A stretch of 64,000 nt of DNA from CAVYHX01 sp963768415. GTDB taxonomy: Bacteria > Pseudomonadota > Gammaproteobacteria > UBA9214. Made by a program: the position numbers and the translations under genes. Positions within the stretch are counted from its first letter, which is position 1; the number at the start of each line of letters is the position of its first letter. The stretch lies in NCBI GenBank assembly GCA_963768415.1, contig CAVYHX010000019.1:48174-112173 (forward strand). The letters are read 5' to 3'. Shown piece by piece: positions 51,695 to 60,564 of this stretch. The notes beneath the pieces are model-generated. The model was not told where the DNA came from and ran no database searches. It saw nothing but the letters and a program-made list of their open reading frames with translations.

Positions 51695-51722
51695 TGTCAT
51701 TCCCGCTGTCATGGGAATGACA
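51695..51722. repeat. TGTCATTCCC...GGGAATGACA inverted repeat
   Basis: A perfect 10-base-pair inverted repeat (51695-51704 and 51713-51722) with an 8-base loop, in the 239-base gap between priA and argS. GTCATTCCC-type palindromes are dispersed in many proteobacterial genomes. It could end priA transcription. Only one copy was noticed in this window. Confidence 0.5.
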
Positions 51723-51833
51723 GTGTATTTTTGTCTGTGCATTCTGCGGCAGAATTGAATTACTCATCTCAAGCATTGCATTCTACTTTTTCCCAACCTT
51801 ACAGAAACAGAACTCTCTCACACGCACCCGACC

Positions 51834-53594
51834 TTGAAAGAACATCTTATACATGTACTTGGCGCCGCCGTTGCCGCACTGCAGCAAGACGGCACCCTGC
51901 CGCCGGACATCGCACCCGATGTGATGGTCGAGCGGACCCGGGACCGTGCACACGGAGACTTTGCCAGCAACCTGGCGCTGACGCTCGCCAAACCGGCCCG
52001 CTGCAAGCCACGCGACCTGGCCGAAAAAATCGTCGCCGCCATCGAGACGGACGGACATATCGAACGGGTGGAGATCGCCGGACCGGGCTTTATCAATTTT
52101 TTCCTGGGCCCGCAGGCCTATCATGAAGTGGTTTGCGCAATCCTGGAGCAGGGCGTGCAGTTCGGCCGCAGCACGCAGGGTGCCGGTAACCACATTCAGG
52201 TGGAATTCGTCTCCGCCAACCCGACCGGGCCATTGCACGTCGGGCACGGCCGCGGCGCCGCCTACGGTGCGGCGGTCGCCGATCTGCTGGAGGCCATCGG
52301 CTACCAGGTCCACCGGGAGTACTACGTCAATGATGCCGGACGCCAGATGGACATCCTCGCCGTCAGCGTCTATCTGCGCTACCTGGAACTGTGTGGCGAA
52401 GAAATCGTATTTCCGGCCAACGGTTACCAGGGCGATTATGTCTGGGACATCGGTGCGAGCCTGCACCGCGAACATGCCGAACAGCTGCAACAGCCGGCCG
52501 CCACGGTCTTCAAGGGCATTGCAGCAGACGAGCCGGCCGGCGGTGACAAGGAAAAACACATCGATGCGCTCATTGACCGGACCCGGTCACTGCTGGGGGA
52601 GACCGCTTACCGGCAGGTCTTCGATGCCGGCCTGGAGGCCATCCTCGGCAACATCCGCCAGGACCTGAAGGAATTCGGCGTCGTCTACGACGAATGGTTC
52701 TCGGAACGGTCCCTGGCCGAAAACCAGGCGGTCAAACAGGCGCTAGAGCGGCTCCAGGCAAGCGGCCACACCTATGAGAAAAACGGTGCCCTGTGGTTCC
52801 GCTCCACCGATTATGGGGATGAAAAGGACCGGGTCATGGTGCGCGACAACGGCCAGACCACTTACTTCGCCTCCGATATCGCCTACCACATGAACAAGCT
52901 GGAACGTGGCTACGACCGGGTCATCGATATCTGGGGGGCCGATCATCACGGCTATGTCCCCCGGGTCAAGGCCGCACTGCAGGCGCTGGGTGACGACCCG
53001 GACAAGCTGGACGTGCTGCTGGTGCAGTTCGCCATCCTGTACCGGGGCGGTGAAAAGGTCCAGATGTCCACCCGCTCCGGCGAATTTGTGACCCTGCGCG
53101 AACTGCGCCACGAGGTCGGTAACGATGCGGCGCGTTTTTTCTATGTGATGCGCAAATGCGAACAGCACATGGACTTCGACCTCGATCTCGCCAAGTCGCA
53201 GTCCAGCGACAACCCGGTGTACTACATCCAGTATGCACATGCGCGGGTATGCAGCGTGTTCCGGCAATTGCAGCAAAAGAACATGGCCTGGAACCGGGAT
53301 GCCGGTACTGCCGGACTCGCCCGGTTGACCGAAACACATGAACAGGAACTGCTGGTCAGCCTGTCGCGCTATCCCGAAGTCGTCGAGGCCGCCGCGCTCA
53401 CGCATGAACCGCATCAGCTGACACATTATCTGCGCGACCTGGCAAACGACTTTCACACCTATTACAACGCGCACACCTTCATCGTCGAGGCGGACGCCCT
53501 GCGCGATGCACGCCTGAACCTGATCGAGGCCACTCGCCAGGTCCTCGCCAATGGCCTGGAACTGCTGGGCGTCTCTGCGCCGGAATCCATGTAA
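51834..53594 (+). CDS. argS: Arginyl-tRNA synthetase
   Basis: A class I synthetase of 586 residues. It has the N-terminal Add-1 domain that binds the tRNA D-loop (residues 1-110), the HIGH-type motif NPTGPLHVGHGRGA, the KMSKS-equivalent EKVQMSTRSG, and the C-terminal DALR anticodon-binding domain ending ELLGVSAPESM. The start is an uncommon TTG at 51834 (MKEHLIHVLG); no ATG or GTG lies near it in frame. Its stop overlaps the next start (TAATG). Confidence 0.95.
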   Translation: MKEHLIHVLGAAVAALQQDGTLPPDIAPDVMVERTRDRAHGDFASNLALTLAKPARCKPRDLAEKIVAAIETDGHIERVEIAGPGFINFFLGPQAYHEVVCAILEQGVQFGRSTQGAGNHIQVEFVSANPTGPLHVGHGRGAAYGAAVADLLEAIGYQVHREYYVNDAGRQMDILAVSVYLRYLELCGEEIVFPANGYQGDYVWDIGASLHREHAEQLQQPAATVFKGIAADEPAGGDKEKHIDALIDRTRSLLGETAYRQVFDAGLEAILGNIRQDLKEFGVVYDEWFSERSLAENQAVKQALERLQASGHTYEKNGALWFRSTDYGDEKDRVMVRDNGQTTYFASDIAYHMNKLERGYDRVIDIWGADHHGYVPRVKAALQALGDDPDKLDVLLVQFAILYRGGEKVQMSTRSGEFVTLRELRHEVGNDAARFFYVMRKCEQHMDFDLDLAKSQSSDNPVYYIQYAHARVCSVFRQLQQKNMAWNRDAGTAGLARLTETHEQELLVSLSRYPEVVEAAALTHEPHQLTHYLRDLANDFHTYYNAHTFIVEADALRDARLNLIEATRQVLANGLELLGVSAPESM

Positions 53595-54184
53595 TGCCCA
53601 GAGATTACAAACACCGTGCGCAGCGCGGAAAACAGCGAGCGCCGCTATCACCGTGGCTCGGATTGCTGGCAGGCCTGCTGATCGGACTGTTTGTCGCCTT
53701 TCTGGTTTATATCCGAATGCAGGAGACACCGGCACCGGCACCACAGGCGCAGACCGAAGCAACACCCGCCGCACCCGCGGCAAAACAGCCGGGGCGGACC
53801 GATCCCGGCGCAACAGACAGCAGCGGCGCCGCACCGCCACGCCCCAGGTTTGACTTCTACACCCTGCTACCGGAAATGGAAGTCGTTGTCCCGGAACGGG
53901 AAATAAAGGGCGCTGCACACGAAGGCATCAAGCAGGTGGAGGAACCCGGCACCTATTTTCTGCAGGTGGGATCATTCAGCAGCAGCGAACAGGCCGACCG
54001 GTTCAAGGCGGAGCTCACCCTGCTCGGCCTGGACACCAGTATCCAGAAGGTCACGATCAACAACGCGGACACCTATCATCGGGTACGCGTCGGCCCCTAC
54101 CACGACCTCGGCGCACTCAACCAGGCGCGCAAAATACTCAACCGTGAAGGGATCGAAGGCGCACTGATACGTATCAAAAGTTAG
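53594..54184 (+). CDS. SPOR-domain cell-division-type protein
   Basis: A 196-residue bitopic membrane protein: a short basic cytoplasmic tail, one helix (about 20-40, WLGLLAGLLIGLFVAFLVYI), a Pro/Ala-rich periplasmic linker, and a C-terminal SPOR domain (YFLQVGSFSSSEQADRFKAEL ... YHRVRVGPY). SPOR domains bind denuded septal peptidoglycan, so septal localisation is likely. The priA-argS-SPOR order matches the FtsN-like gene of Pseudomonas, but the downstream hslVU pair is absent here. Confidence 0.88.
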   Translation: MPRDYKHRAQRGKQRAPLSPWLGLLAGLLIGLFVAFLVYIRMQETPAPAPQAQTEATPAAPAAKQPGRTDPGATDSSGAAPPRPRFDFYTLLPEMEVVVPEREIKGAAHEGIKQVEEPGTYFLQVGSFSSSEQADRFKAELTLLGLDTSIQKVTINNADTYHRVRVGPYHDLGALNQARKILNREGIEGALIRIKS

Positions 54185-54582
54185 GGACGATAGCTGGCAC
54201 TGCTGGTGCCGGTTTCCCAGAGCGTGACCTCGACCACCGGATACCCGCTGGCGGCGACAAAATCGAAAATCAAGCGCGCGATGTTCTCCGCCGTCGGGTT
54301 GTCATCCATCAGGTAAAAACGCTCACCCGCCTCCCGCAACGCCGGCAGCAGCGGATCATCCCTGTGCAGCAGCAGGGTATGATCGAGCTCCCTGTCCAGC
54401 CAGTCCTTGACCAGCGCCTTGATATCACCGAAATCAACCAGCATCCCGCGCTCATCCAGCGTATCACTCTCGAGAGTGATAACGGCATCCGCGTTGTGAC
54501 CGTGCAGGTGTTTGCACTTGCCATCATAGTTGAGCAGTCGGTGACCGTAACAGAACGGAACACTCCTGGTTACCCTGTACAT
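54181..54582 (-). CDS. queD: 6-pyruvoyl-tetrahydropterin synthase / QueD-like protein
   Basis: A 133-residue T-fold enzyme. Zinc histidines lie in CYGHRL and HLHGHN, the catalytic cysteine in GKCKHLHGH, and VDFGDIKALVKDWLDRELDHTLLL plus PTAENIARLIF are typical. QueD makes 6-carboxytetrahydropterin for queuosine; the related PTPS activity cannot be excluded. It converges on the SPOR gene with the stop codons overlapping. No other queuosine gene is in the window. Confidence 0.88.
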   Translation of the reverse strand: MYRVTRSVPFCYGHRLLNYDGKCKHLHGHNADAVITLESDTLDERGMLVDFGDIKALVKDWLDRELDHTLLLHRDDPLLPALREAGERFYLMDDNPTAENIARLIFDFVAASGYPVVEVTLWETGTSSASYRP

Positions 54583-54607
54583 TTTATCTACCTGCCAGCC
54601 TGACTCT

Positions 54608-54946
54608 TCAGAGTGTAATCACCTGGTCCGGCATATTACCGGACAGTGCGCCGTAAAGATCCGGAAAACAGCCGATGACCGCCCCGTCGACCAGCTTGCC
54701 ATCGATTTCACGTTCATAGCAGCACTTGTCGCAGCCCATCAACAGCATGCCCCTGGCAGCGGCAACCCGGGCCAGCCGCTCACCCAGCGGATCACCCTTC
54801 ACCAGGACGTAGTTGTTATCTTCGAAGAAAAACATGCCCACCACTTCGACGCCATGCGCGTCCTTCTCCAGTTGCGGCAGAATCATCTGCCCGAGCTTGT
54901 AGGAAACAGTGTGACCCTGACTGGAAAATATGTATGCAACTTTCAT
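54608..54946 (-). CDS. DsrE-family protein, SaoD-like
   Basis: A 112-residue small sulfur-relay-type protein: N-terminal VAYIFSSQGHTVSYKLGQM strand-helix, GVEVVGMFFFEDNNYVLVKGD, and a cysteine cluster MGCDKCCYERE at about 77. DsrE-like proteins carry persulfides, and the CxxCC group would suit this. I chose ATG 54946 because GGGG lies 7 bases upstream. The assignment to the SaoD subgroup is by resemblance and is less sure than the DsrE fold. Confidence 0.7.
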   Translation of the reverse strand: MKVAYIFSSQGHTVSYKLGQMILPQLEKDAHGVEVVGMFFFEDNNYVLVKGDPLGERLARVAAARGMLLMGCDKCCYEREIDGKLVDGAVIGCFPDLYGALSGNMPDQVITL

Positions 54947-55141
54947 GTTTACCCCTTGGTTGAGATTTATTCGTTTTTGGAAAACCACCCGCTGCAGCGA
55001 AAACCCGGACTGCCGCCGGATTATACTGGCCGGTGACAGCAAGCGCATCAAGGCCGCGCGCCGGGCGCGCGCCGATGTCTTGCGGCGCACTTGCACCATT
55101 CTGCAGCCTGCGAGGCTCCGTCGGCTCTTCTTGTCAGGCGG

Positions 55142-55510
55142 TCAATGGCCGTGTCTTTTCCGGTGAAGGACGAATGCATAGATCAGCATATTCCACGCCA
55201 GCACCATGATACCGAGTATGACTCCAAGCTCATACGACAAACCGCGGGGATAGATCAGCGGCGCAATGTAATGCTCGACAAATCCACCTTCGTACCCCGC
55301 CTGCCCTGCTGCAATCCGGTACGCGTTCTCAAGAGGCGTCAGCGGGCAAACCTGGCCGAAGAGATTGACGGCCGCCGCCCAGAGCACCACGGGTACATGC
55401 AACCATGCCACCAGTGGCCGGTACAGGACTATCAGCCCTCCGAAAACGGCAAACAGAATAAATGCGAAATGCACCAGTAACGTGATGTCTGCCGCTATTT
55501 TTGCATGCAC
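55142..55510 (-). CDS. DUF2784 membrane protein
   Basis: A 122-residue protein with four predicted helices. It shows the DUF2784 pattern: DITLLVHFAFILFAVFGGL, then the conserved CPLTPLEN loop and GFVEHYIAPLIYP. No function is known for the family. The 195-base gap before it (54947-55141) has no visible gene. Confidence 0.82.
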   Translation of the reverse strand: MHAKIAADITLLVHFAFILFAVFGGLIVLYRPLVAWLHVPVVLWAAAVNLFGQVCPLTPLENAYRIAAGQAGYEGGFVEHYIAPLIYPRGLSYELGVILGIMVLAWNMLIYAFVLHRKRHGH

Positions 55511-55580
55511 AATATTTTCTCAAGCCTGCCGTTCTGCTGTCCGGGTACGGGGTGGTGATACGCGATGCCGGCACGGCCGG

Positions 55581-55949
55581 TCAGGTTTCTGCGGATTTGC
55601 GGGATTTACGGGATTTACGGGCCGCCGCCCGCACTGCCGCGCCATGGGCCCTGTCCGCCCAAGCGTGCATCTCAACGCTGCTCTCCAGTGCTTCCTCCGG
55701 CGCCTGAAAGTAGGATAACGAGCAGGGTTTACCCTGTTTCATGTAAGTGAACGCCGCCAGGCCCCGCTCCCTGAATTCCCCGGCTGTTTCCGCATCGGCC
55801 TTGAGATAGAGGATGTTATCCGACTCCAGCGCAAACATCAGATCACCGAGGAAAAAACCGTGTCCACCAAACATCCTTTGTGCACGTACGGGACCGATAG
55901 TTTGCAGCAATTCGACCAGGTAGGTTACAAATTCACTCTGTTTGGCCAT
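55581..55949 (-). CDS. TfoX/Sxy N-terminal-domain protein
   Basis: A 122-residue protein matching the N-terminal domain of the competence regulator TfoX/Sxy: FVTYLVELLQTIGPVRAQRMFGGHGFF, then LYLKADAETAGEF and YMKQGKPCSLSYFQAPEEAL. The C-terminal TfoX domain is absent; stand-alone N-domains are common and need not act in competence. The tail RKSRKSRKS is encoded by short slippage-type repeats at about 55595-55620. The start at 55949 is chosen from family N termini. Confidence 0.82.
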   Translation of the reverse strand: MAKQSEFVTYLVELLQTIGPVRAQRMFGGHGFFLGDLMFALESDNILYLKADAETAGEFRERGLAAFTYMKQGKPCSLSYFQAPEEALESSVEMHAWADRAHGAAVRAAARKSRKSRKSAET

Positions 55950-56007
55950 GCATACAATAATCCCGTACTGGTGATTGCCTGGAAGGGCGTGCCGCATGCG
56001 GCACTGA

Positions 56008-56436
56008 TCATGCGTCCTGGAGTGCCTGCTGGCGCAGTGCGTTAATATCGCCTTCCAGATCTGCCAGCCCGAGCCAGTCGATGGCAGGCTGGAATTCGTC
56101 GAAGATTTTTACATCGTCTCGATAATATTCACTGATCAGCTTGTACCTGTTGGCGAGCTCGTGATAATCCGGGTTCGGAACCAGGAGCGCGAGCCGGTCC
56201 CGCTTGATCGGTATCCGATCATGCTCGAGTGAGGCCGCGTACATTACGCCGCTTTCGGTGAATCCGGTAATGTCATGCACTTCACTGCAATCCGCCAGCT
56301 CTGCAAACGGATGCATGTCTCTTGTTTCATTGGTGAGCGCATGTACATGCTCGTATAACATCCTGTTATCCACCTTGTCGCGCACGAGCGTCAGCACGAA
56401 ATTTTTTTCTTTCATGTATTTGCGTATGAAGGGCAT
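56008..56436 (-). CDS. Hypothetical protein
   Basis: About 142 residues; ATG at 56436 or 56415. It has an alternating alpha/beta pattern (FVLTLVRDKVDNRMLYEHVHALTNE, ADCSEVHDITGFTESGVMYAAS, RLALLVPNPDYHELANRYKLISEYY, VKIFDEFQPAIDWLGL). This layout is reminiscent of STAS/SpoIIAA-like small proteins, but I cannot name the family. No signal peptide. It precedes the TfoX-like gene by 58 bases on the same strand. Confidence 0.6.
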   Translation of the reverse strand: MPFIRKYMKEKNFVLTLVRDKVDNRMLYEHVHALTNETRDMHPFAELADCSEVHDITGFTESGVMYAASLEHDRIPIKRDRLALLVPNPDYHELANRYKLISEYYRDDVKIFDEFQPAIDWLGLADLEGDINALRQQALQDA

Positions 56437-56755
56437 AGCTCTGAAATATATGTAGTGTGGTAATGCCTGCTGCCCGGCCCCGGCATTCACTGGAAACCGG
56501 AAATTCCGCCATTGCTCGCGGGCACTGCCCGTGCGCGCACGTCTGGTGGCAATAGTAGCAGCATAGCAATGAACACTGGTATCTGCCGATCGCACTCACC
56601 CATACTCCGGGCCCACACTGCAACTATTTGTTTATTCTTTATTTTCTATAATGTATGCGGTCATGCCGCGACAGCAGCTGCCGGACCATCTGCAGCGGGA
56701 GCAGTGTCCGCCTGGATTCCGTAATGCTAACCGGCCCGGCGGCATGGACCGGCAC

Positions 56756-57064
56756 TCAGAATACAAATAAATAATATATACCCCCTATACCCAGCACGAC
56801 GACAGCGGTGATAAGCCAGTAGAAAAACCTGAGGATACTGTGGTCGTAAGGGCTACGCGGCTTGCCGAACCAGGCGAGGTATACCAGGGGGAGAAAACTA
56901 AGCAGCAACAGGGTGCTGGGCAGTGTGATAAGACCGAATTCCCAGCGACTGAGCGGTGTCGGAATATTACCCAGTTTGGCGTACACAAGGATCGCTGCCT
57001 GTATACCTGCCAGTATGATAGTAACTGCCCAGAGTGTGTTCCGGTGAGATTGTAACCATTCCAT
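56756..57064 (-). CDS. Small three-helix membrane protein
   Basis: A 102-residue protein with three hydrophobic segments: TLWAVTIILAGIQAAILVYA, LPSTLLLLSFLPLVYLAWFG and LITAVVVLGIGGIYYLFVF. Family not recognised. It is in a region of small minus-strand genes with lower GC than the core genes. Confidence 0.55.
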   Translation of the reverse strand: MEWLQSHRNTLWAVTIILAGIQAAILVYAKLGNIPTPLSRWEFGLITLPSTLLLLSFLPLVYLAWFGKPRSPYDHSILRFFYWLITAVVVLGIGGIYYLFVF

Positions 57065-57432
57065 TCGCGCAGTTTATCAAGACACAGGATGACTTGCATA
57101 GCGTCGCAGCACCCGGACGGAACCCATGCCAGGCCTGTGCCTGCTTTATCAACAGCAACTTGACAACAAAGGATATTTGTCCGGCCGGTTACAGGTTATG
57201 TTTTCCTTGCCGCAGCAAGACATGCGCGGGATATTGTTAACTGCATCAGTATCTGTACAACAGTCCGGCATTCACTGCACTTCCTTCCTGATCACGGCAC
57301 GGTCCCGAGCGCGCCGGGTTCTCATGCCACCCGGCAGGTTTTGATGAAAAACGGTTATCAGGTTCTCGTTTATATACCGTGGCACACCAGTCAATAACAG
57401 AAAAACGGAGCAAATATGTTTTCAGGCGCTGC
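57065..57432. other. Gene-free stretch
   Basis: 368 bases between two small membrane-protein genes. Short frames exist on both strands but none has a ribosome site and a recognisable product. No hairpin or repeat stood out. Confidence 0.45.
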
Positions 57433-57717
57433 CTAGCCTTCACCCTGCGCGGGCTTCTCCCATCCTGAATTATTGTCAATCCACCTTAGACTTGCCCAAT
57501 ACCAGAACGTGATCGGAGCCATCATTGCAAACCAGCTCCAGTCATCAATCAGGAATATTTTAACTATCCAGTCCCGGCCCTCGAACACCAGCGGCCAGGG
57601 TATGCAATAGACGGAAAACAGTATGCAGGCCCAAATCAGCAGCAAGGCCCCTTTTCTGGTTGAAATACTGGAAAATGCGAAATAAACCCATAATGGCATG
57701 TTGTCTGTTTTTTCCAT
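57433..57717 (-). CDS. Small membrane protein, aromatic-rich
   Basis: A 94-residue protein with two hydrophobic segments (GALLLIWACILFSVYCIPWPLVF and a W-rich WSWFAMMAPITFWYWASLRWID). Family not recognised. Alone on the minus strand with gaps on both sides. Confidence 0.5.
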   Translation of the reverse strand: MEKTDNMPLWVYFAFSSISTRKGALLLIWACILFSVYCIPWPLVFEGRDWIVKIFLIDDWSWFAMMAPITFWYWASLRWIDNNSGWEKPAQGEG

Positions 57718-57796
57718 TACTCGACTTTCCCGTTTATTTTCTGATTGATCAAATACCCTGTTCCCGCAACCGGCCTGATATCACAGGTACAACCGA

Positions 57797-58150
57797 CTAT
57801 ATCGCATTTACGCCAGTGTGGCGCGCCCCGCATACCGGGGCGAACCTGTACATATATTTATCGAGCTCCATTACCTTGCCATCAGTTACCACTATTCCTT
57901 CATTTACCAAAAGCTCGGCTTTTTTGTCCTGCCCCAGCGCGTAATGACCAATAGACCCGTCACTGCGCACAACCCTGTGACAGGGGATGACAAACAGATT
58001 ACTGTTGTTTGCCATTGCGCCGCCCACAGCCCGCCATGCTTTCGTGTCCAGGGCTTTCGCGATTTCCCTGTATGTAGTTACTTTACCCTCGGGAACAAGT
58101 CTTAACAGGCTATAACATCTTTCATAGAAACTGCTGTGTGTTCGTTGCAT
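57797..58150 (-). CDS. MGMT-family alkyl-DNA transferase, single domain
   Basis: A 117-residue protein covering only the C-terminal DNA-binding and active-site domain of O6-alkylguanine transferases: VPEGKVTTYREIAKALDTKAWRAVGGAMANN, then IPCHRVV with the acceptor cysteine, and the GYAL-like region (GHYALGQDKKAELL). Because the cysteine is present it may be an active transferase, unlike the alkyltransferase-like proteins that have PWHR. The N-terminal domain of Ogt/Ada is missing. Confidence 0.85.
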   Translation of the reverse strand: MQRTHSSFYERCYSLLRLVPEGKVTTYREIAKALDTKAWRAVGGAMANNSNLFVIPCHRVVRSDGSIGHYALGQDKKAELLVNEGIVVTDGKVMELDKYMYRFAPVCGARHTGVNAI

Positions 58151-58265
58151 AAGCCTTACTCCCCGCTTGTGATAACCAGAATAACCCGGGGTTTACTGAT
58201 GCAGCTCGCTCCGGGACAAGATGTTCAAACAGACTACCGTGATATGAGTATCGCTGGCAGACGGG

Positions 58266-58502
58266 CTATTCGCCAATTGGCTTGTTTTCCTGTTTGAATT
58301 GAATACGAATTATTTCTTTCCCGTATTCCACAATATCTCCAGAAACTATTTTTTTCCTTTTTCTGGTTTCCACTTTCCCGTTTACCATAACCTCGCCAGC
58401 GGCGATAACAGATTTCGCTTCACCGCCACTGGAGACCATGCCTTCGAACTTCAGTATTTTATAAAGCTCGACGGGCTCCCTGTTAACCTCGACATTCTTC
58501 AT
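58266..58502 (-). CDS. S4-domain RNA-binding protein (YbcJ-like)
   Basis: A 78-residue protein with one S4 motif: VELYKILKFEGMVSSGGEAKSVIAAGEVMVNGKVETRKRKKI. It matches the small stand-alone S4 proteins such as E. coli YbcJ, thought to bind RNA or ribosomes. 15 bases separate it from the downstream exported-protein gene. Confidence 0.85.
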   Translation of the reverse strand: MKNVEVNREPVELYKILKFEGMVSSGGEAKSVIAAGEVMVNGKVETRKRKKIVSGDIVEYGKEIIRIQFKQENKPIGE

Positions 58503-58517
58503 TTTTCGGGCATCTCA

Positions 58518-58997
58518 TTACCTGTAAACCGGTTTCCCGGAAAGAACATAGGCAGCACCATTCCAGTGATAGACCGGCTCTTTGACGAACAATGGGCTGT
58601 ATACACCGATATCCGGCCAGCCATGGTGCCTTGTCTCCAATACAGCGGGATCACCTTCATTTTCAATCAGCACACGCCAGCCATCCTTGTCTTTCAGAAC
58701 GAGAGCGAAATGCTTGCCCGTATGTCCGTAGCAGAAAGCACTGCTTTCAGTGACCCAGGCCTCGGGCTGGCCATCACCATTCAAGTCGGCGAGCTCTATC
58801 TGGCCGGGCATGTATGACAACGTAGGCGTCTCTTCCTCGCAGCGGATATACCGGCCGTCCGGTGCTTTACTGAATCCTGCCGCTTTAAACACGTCGTCTC
58901 GCTCTGTGGACACGAGTTCTGCATGCACCGTGGGTGGCGCAAACAGCATGAATGCCAGTCCTGCTGTCACCAGGACATATCGGGATAGAATGTTCAT
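58518..58997 (-). CDS. Exported FG-GAP-like protein
   Basis: A 159-residue exported protein: signal peptide ending PPTVHA, then an acidic loop ADLNGDGQPEAWVTE that matches the calcium-binding FG-GAP/VCBS motif. Two cysteines (RCEEE, FCYGH) could pair. No further function can be assigned. Confidence 0.65.
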   Translation of the reverse strand: MNILSRYVLVTAGLAFMLFAPPTVHAELVSTERDDVFKAAGFSKAPDGRYIRCEEETPTLSYMPGQIELADLNGDGQPEAWVTESSAFCYGHTGKHFALVLKDKDGWRVLIENEGDPAVLETRHHGWPDIGVYSPLFVKEPVYHWNGAAYVLSGKPVYR

Positions 58998-59121
58998 GGA
59001 CGACTCCTCGCGCGTTTCAAATAACGCACAGAGAAAAGTTTAGTCGAATTTTCATCAGTTACACTAGCCGTGTTCCAGCTGTACTTGAGAGACATTAATT
59101 AGATTTATGGCCGCTTCGACT

Positions 59122-59832
59122 TCACGCTACTACGCCGAATAATCTGCCGACCGCAGCGGTTAATCCCATTGCCAGCGCACCCCAAAACGTGACTCTGACA
59201 GCACCGGTAGTGATCGACGCACCTCCTGTGCGCGCTGCAAGACCACCCAACACCGCAAGGAATACCAGCGATAGAATTGCGACCACCGGTATCAGGCGCG
59301 TTCCTGGCACGGCCCATGCGGTCAACAACGGCAGTGCGGCACCAATGGTGAACATGCCGGCTGAGGAAAATGCCGCCTGAATGGGCCGTGCCTTGACGCT
59401 CTCGATTATTCCCAGCTCATCTCTTGCATGCGCACCGAGTGAATCGTGCGCCATTAGTTGCTCAGCTACCTTTCTTGCCAGATCCTGGTCAAGTCCTCTG
59501 CCTTCATAAATCGTTGCGAGCTCCTGGCGCTCGAATTCAAGATCATCTCTTAATGATTTTTTCTCAAGCTCCAGATCTGCATTTTCAGTATCTGCCTGGG
59601 AGCTGACTGATACATATTCACCCGCGGCCATGGACATGGAACCCGCAACCAGACCGGCAACCCCGGCGAGGAGAATATCCGCATGCGCAGCGTGGGCTGC
59701 TGCTACGCCAATGACCAGACTCGCTGTTGAAACGATACCGTCATTGGCACCCAGGACTGCTGCACGTAACCAGCCTATGCGATGTGATCTGTGCAATTCA
59801 TGATGGCTCATTGGATTTCTCAGCGGATCCAT
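59122..59832 (-). CDS. VIT1/CCC1-family metal transporter
   Basis: A 236-residue membrane protein with the family N-terminal block GWLRAAVLGANDGIVSTASLVIGVAAA, the GLVAGSMSMAAGEYVSVSSQ helix, a cytoplasmic metal-binding helical loop (DLELEKKSLRDDLEFERQEL), and two more helix pairs. Relatives carry Fe2+ or Mn2+ out of the cytoplasm. An internal ATG at 59811 is an alternative start. Confidence 0.9.
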   Translation of the reverse strand: MDPLRNPMSHHELHRSHRIGWLRAAVLGANDGIVSTASLVIGVAAAHAAHADILLAGVAGLVAGSMSMAAGEYVSVSSQADTENADLELEKKSLRDDLEFERQELATIYEGRGLDQDLARKVAEQLMAHDSLGAHARDELGIIESVKARPIQAAFSSAGMFTIGAALPLLTAWAVPGTRLIPVVAILSLVFLAVLGGLAARTGGASITTGAVRVTFWGALAMGLTAAVGRLFGVVA

Positions 59833-59921
59833 TCCAGTAAACGATATATTATTGCCATACCGGACTCTTCACACGCCGAAACATAGTGCCACTGACCGGC
59901 GCAGTTGACGAAAACACTTAT

Positions 59922-60290
59922 TTATTGCATTGAATGCAGGCCAATAATATTGCCTTCTGTATCCACAACCAGCGCCATGAAGCCGTAATGTCCAATCGAT
60001 TTCTTTTCTGTTTCGATTACGCCGCCGTATTTACCGGCTCTTGCTGCTTCTACTGAACAATCGACGCAGCGAAAATAGACCACTGTGCTGTTGGCACCCG
60101 AAGGGTTGCCCGGCATTCTGATCAAGGCGCCTGGCGCGCCATAGCCTTCCTGACTCATCGGAAACGCCCACATTTCGAACTCGGTTCCTTCAAGTTTCGC
60201 AAGCTCAACATCGAACACCGACTCATAAAATGCTCTGGCGCGTTTCATGTCATCTACGTAGATCTCGAACCAGCCAACGGGATTATTCAT
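59922..60290 (-). CDS. VOC-family (glyoxalase-fold) protein
   Basis: A 122-residue glyoxalase-fold protein: WFEIYVDDMKRARAFYESVFDVEL at the N terminus, a GGVIETEKKSIGHYGFMALVVDTEGNIIGLHS end. This form is common among VOC proteins of unknown substrate. The start overlaps the stop of the next upstream gene (ATGA). Confidence 0.85.
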   Translation of the reverse strand: MNNPVGWFEIYVDDMKRARAFYESVFDVELAKLEGTEFEMWAFPMSQEGYGAPGALIRMPGNPSGANSTVVYFRCVDCSVEAARAGKYGGVIETEKKSIGHYGFMALVVDTEGNIIGLHSMQ

Positions 60291-60550
60291 GGTATTCCTC
60301 TGCCGGTAACGGCAATCTGCAGGCCTGGTGTTACACTAACTGCTGCGCATCTCACTGTCAGCCAAAGCGAGTCTTTATATATTTTTTTGCCTGGCATCAG
60401 CTGTTTCTGGCTGATCCAGCCATTGCCTTCGGCCTGCTTTCTATACCAGATCAGGGACGCCGCCACTACCAGCGGCACTAGAATCATCAACAAGATCTCG
60501 ATGGGACTGAACTCGATGGTCGAAGTGGCAATGCCACCTGTGTTGATCAT
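60287..60550 (-). CDS. Possible small membrane protein
   Basis: An 87-residue frame starting ATG 60550, with one hydrophobic segment (PIEILLMILVPLVVAASLIWYRKQAEG). The stop overlaps the VOC start. The C-terminal third looks unlike a conserved protein, so the frame may be partly degraded. Family not recognised. Confidence 0.4.
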   Translation of the reverse strand: MINTGGIATSTIEFSPIEILLMILVPLVVAASLIWYRKQAEGNGWISQKQLMPGKKIYKDSLWLTVRCAAVSVTPGLQIAVTGRGIP

Positions 60551-60564
60551 TGTCACAACCACAC

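Noticed and set aside
55581..55630. Short GGGATTTAC-type tandem repeat in the TfoX-like gene
   Set aside because: Only about three imperfect units, encoding a basic tail; ordinary slippage rather than an independent repeat element.
57034..57240. Plus-strand cysteine-containing frame (68 codons)
   Set aside because: It overlaps the start of the minus-strand membrane-protein gene, has no ribosome site, and its cysteines do not form a known motif.
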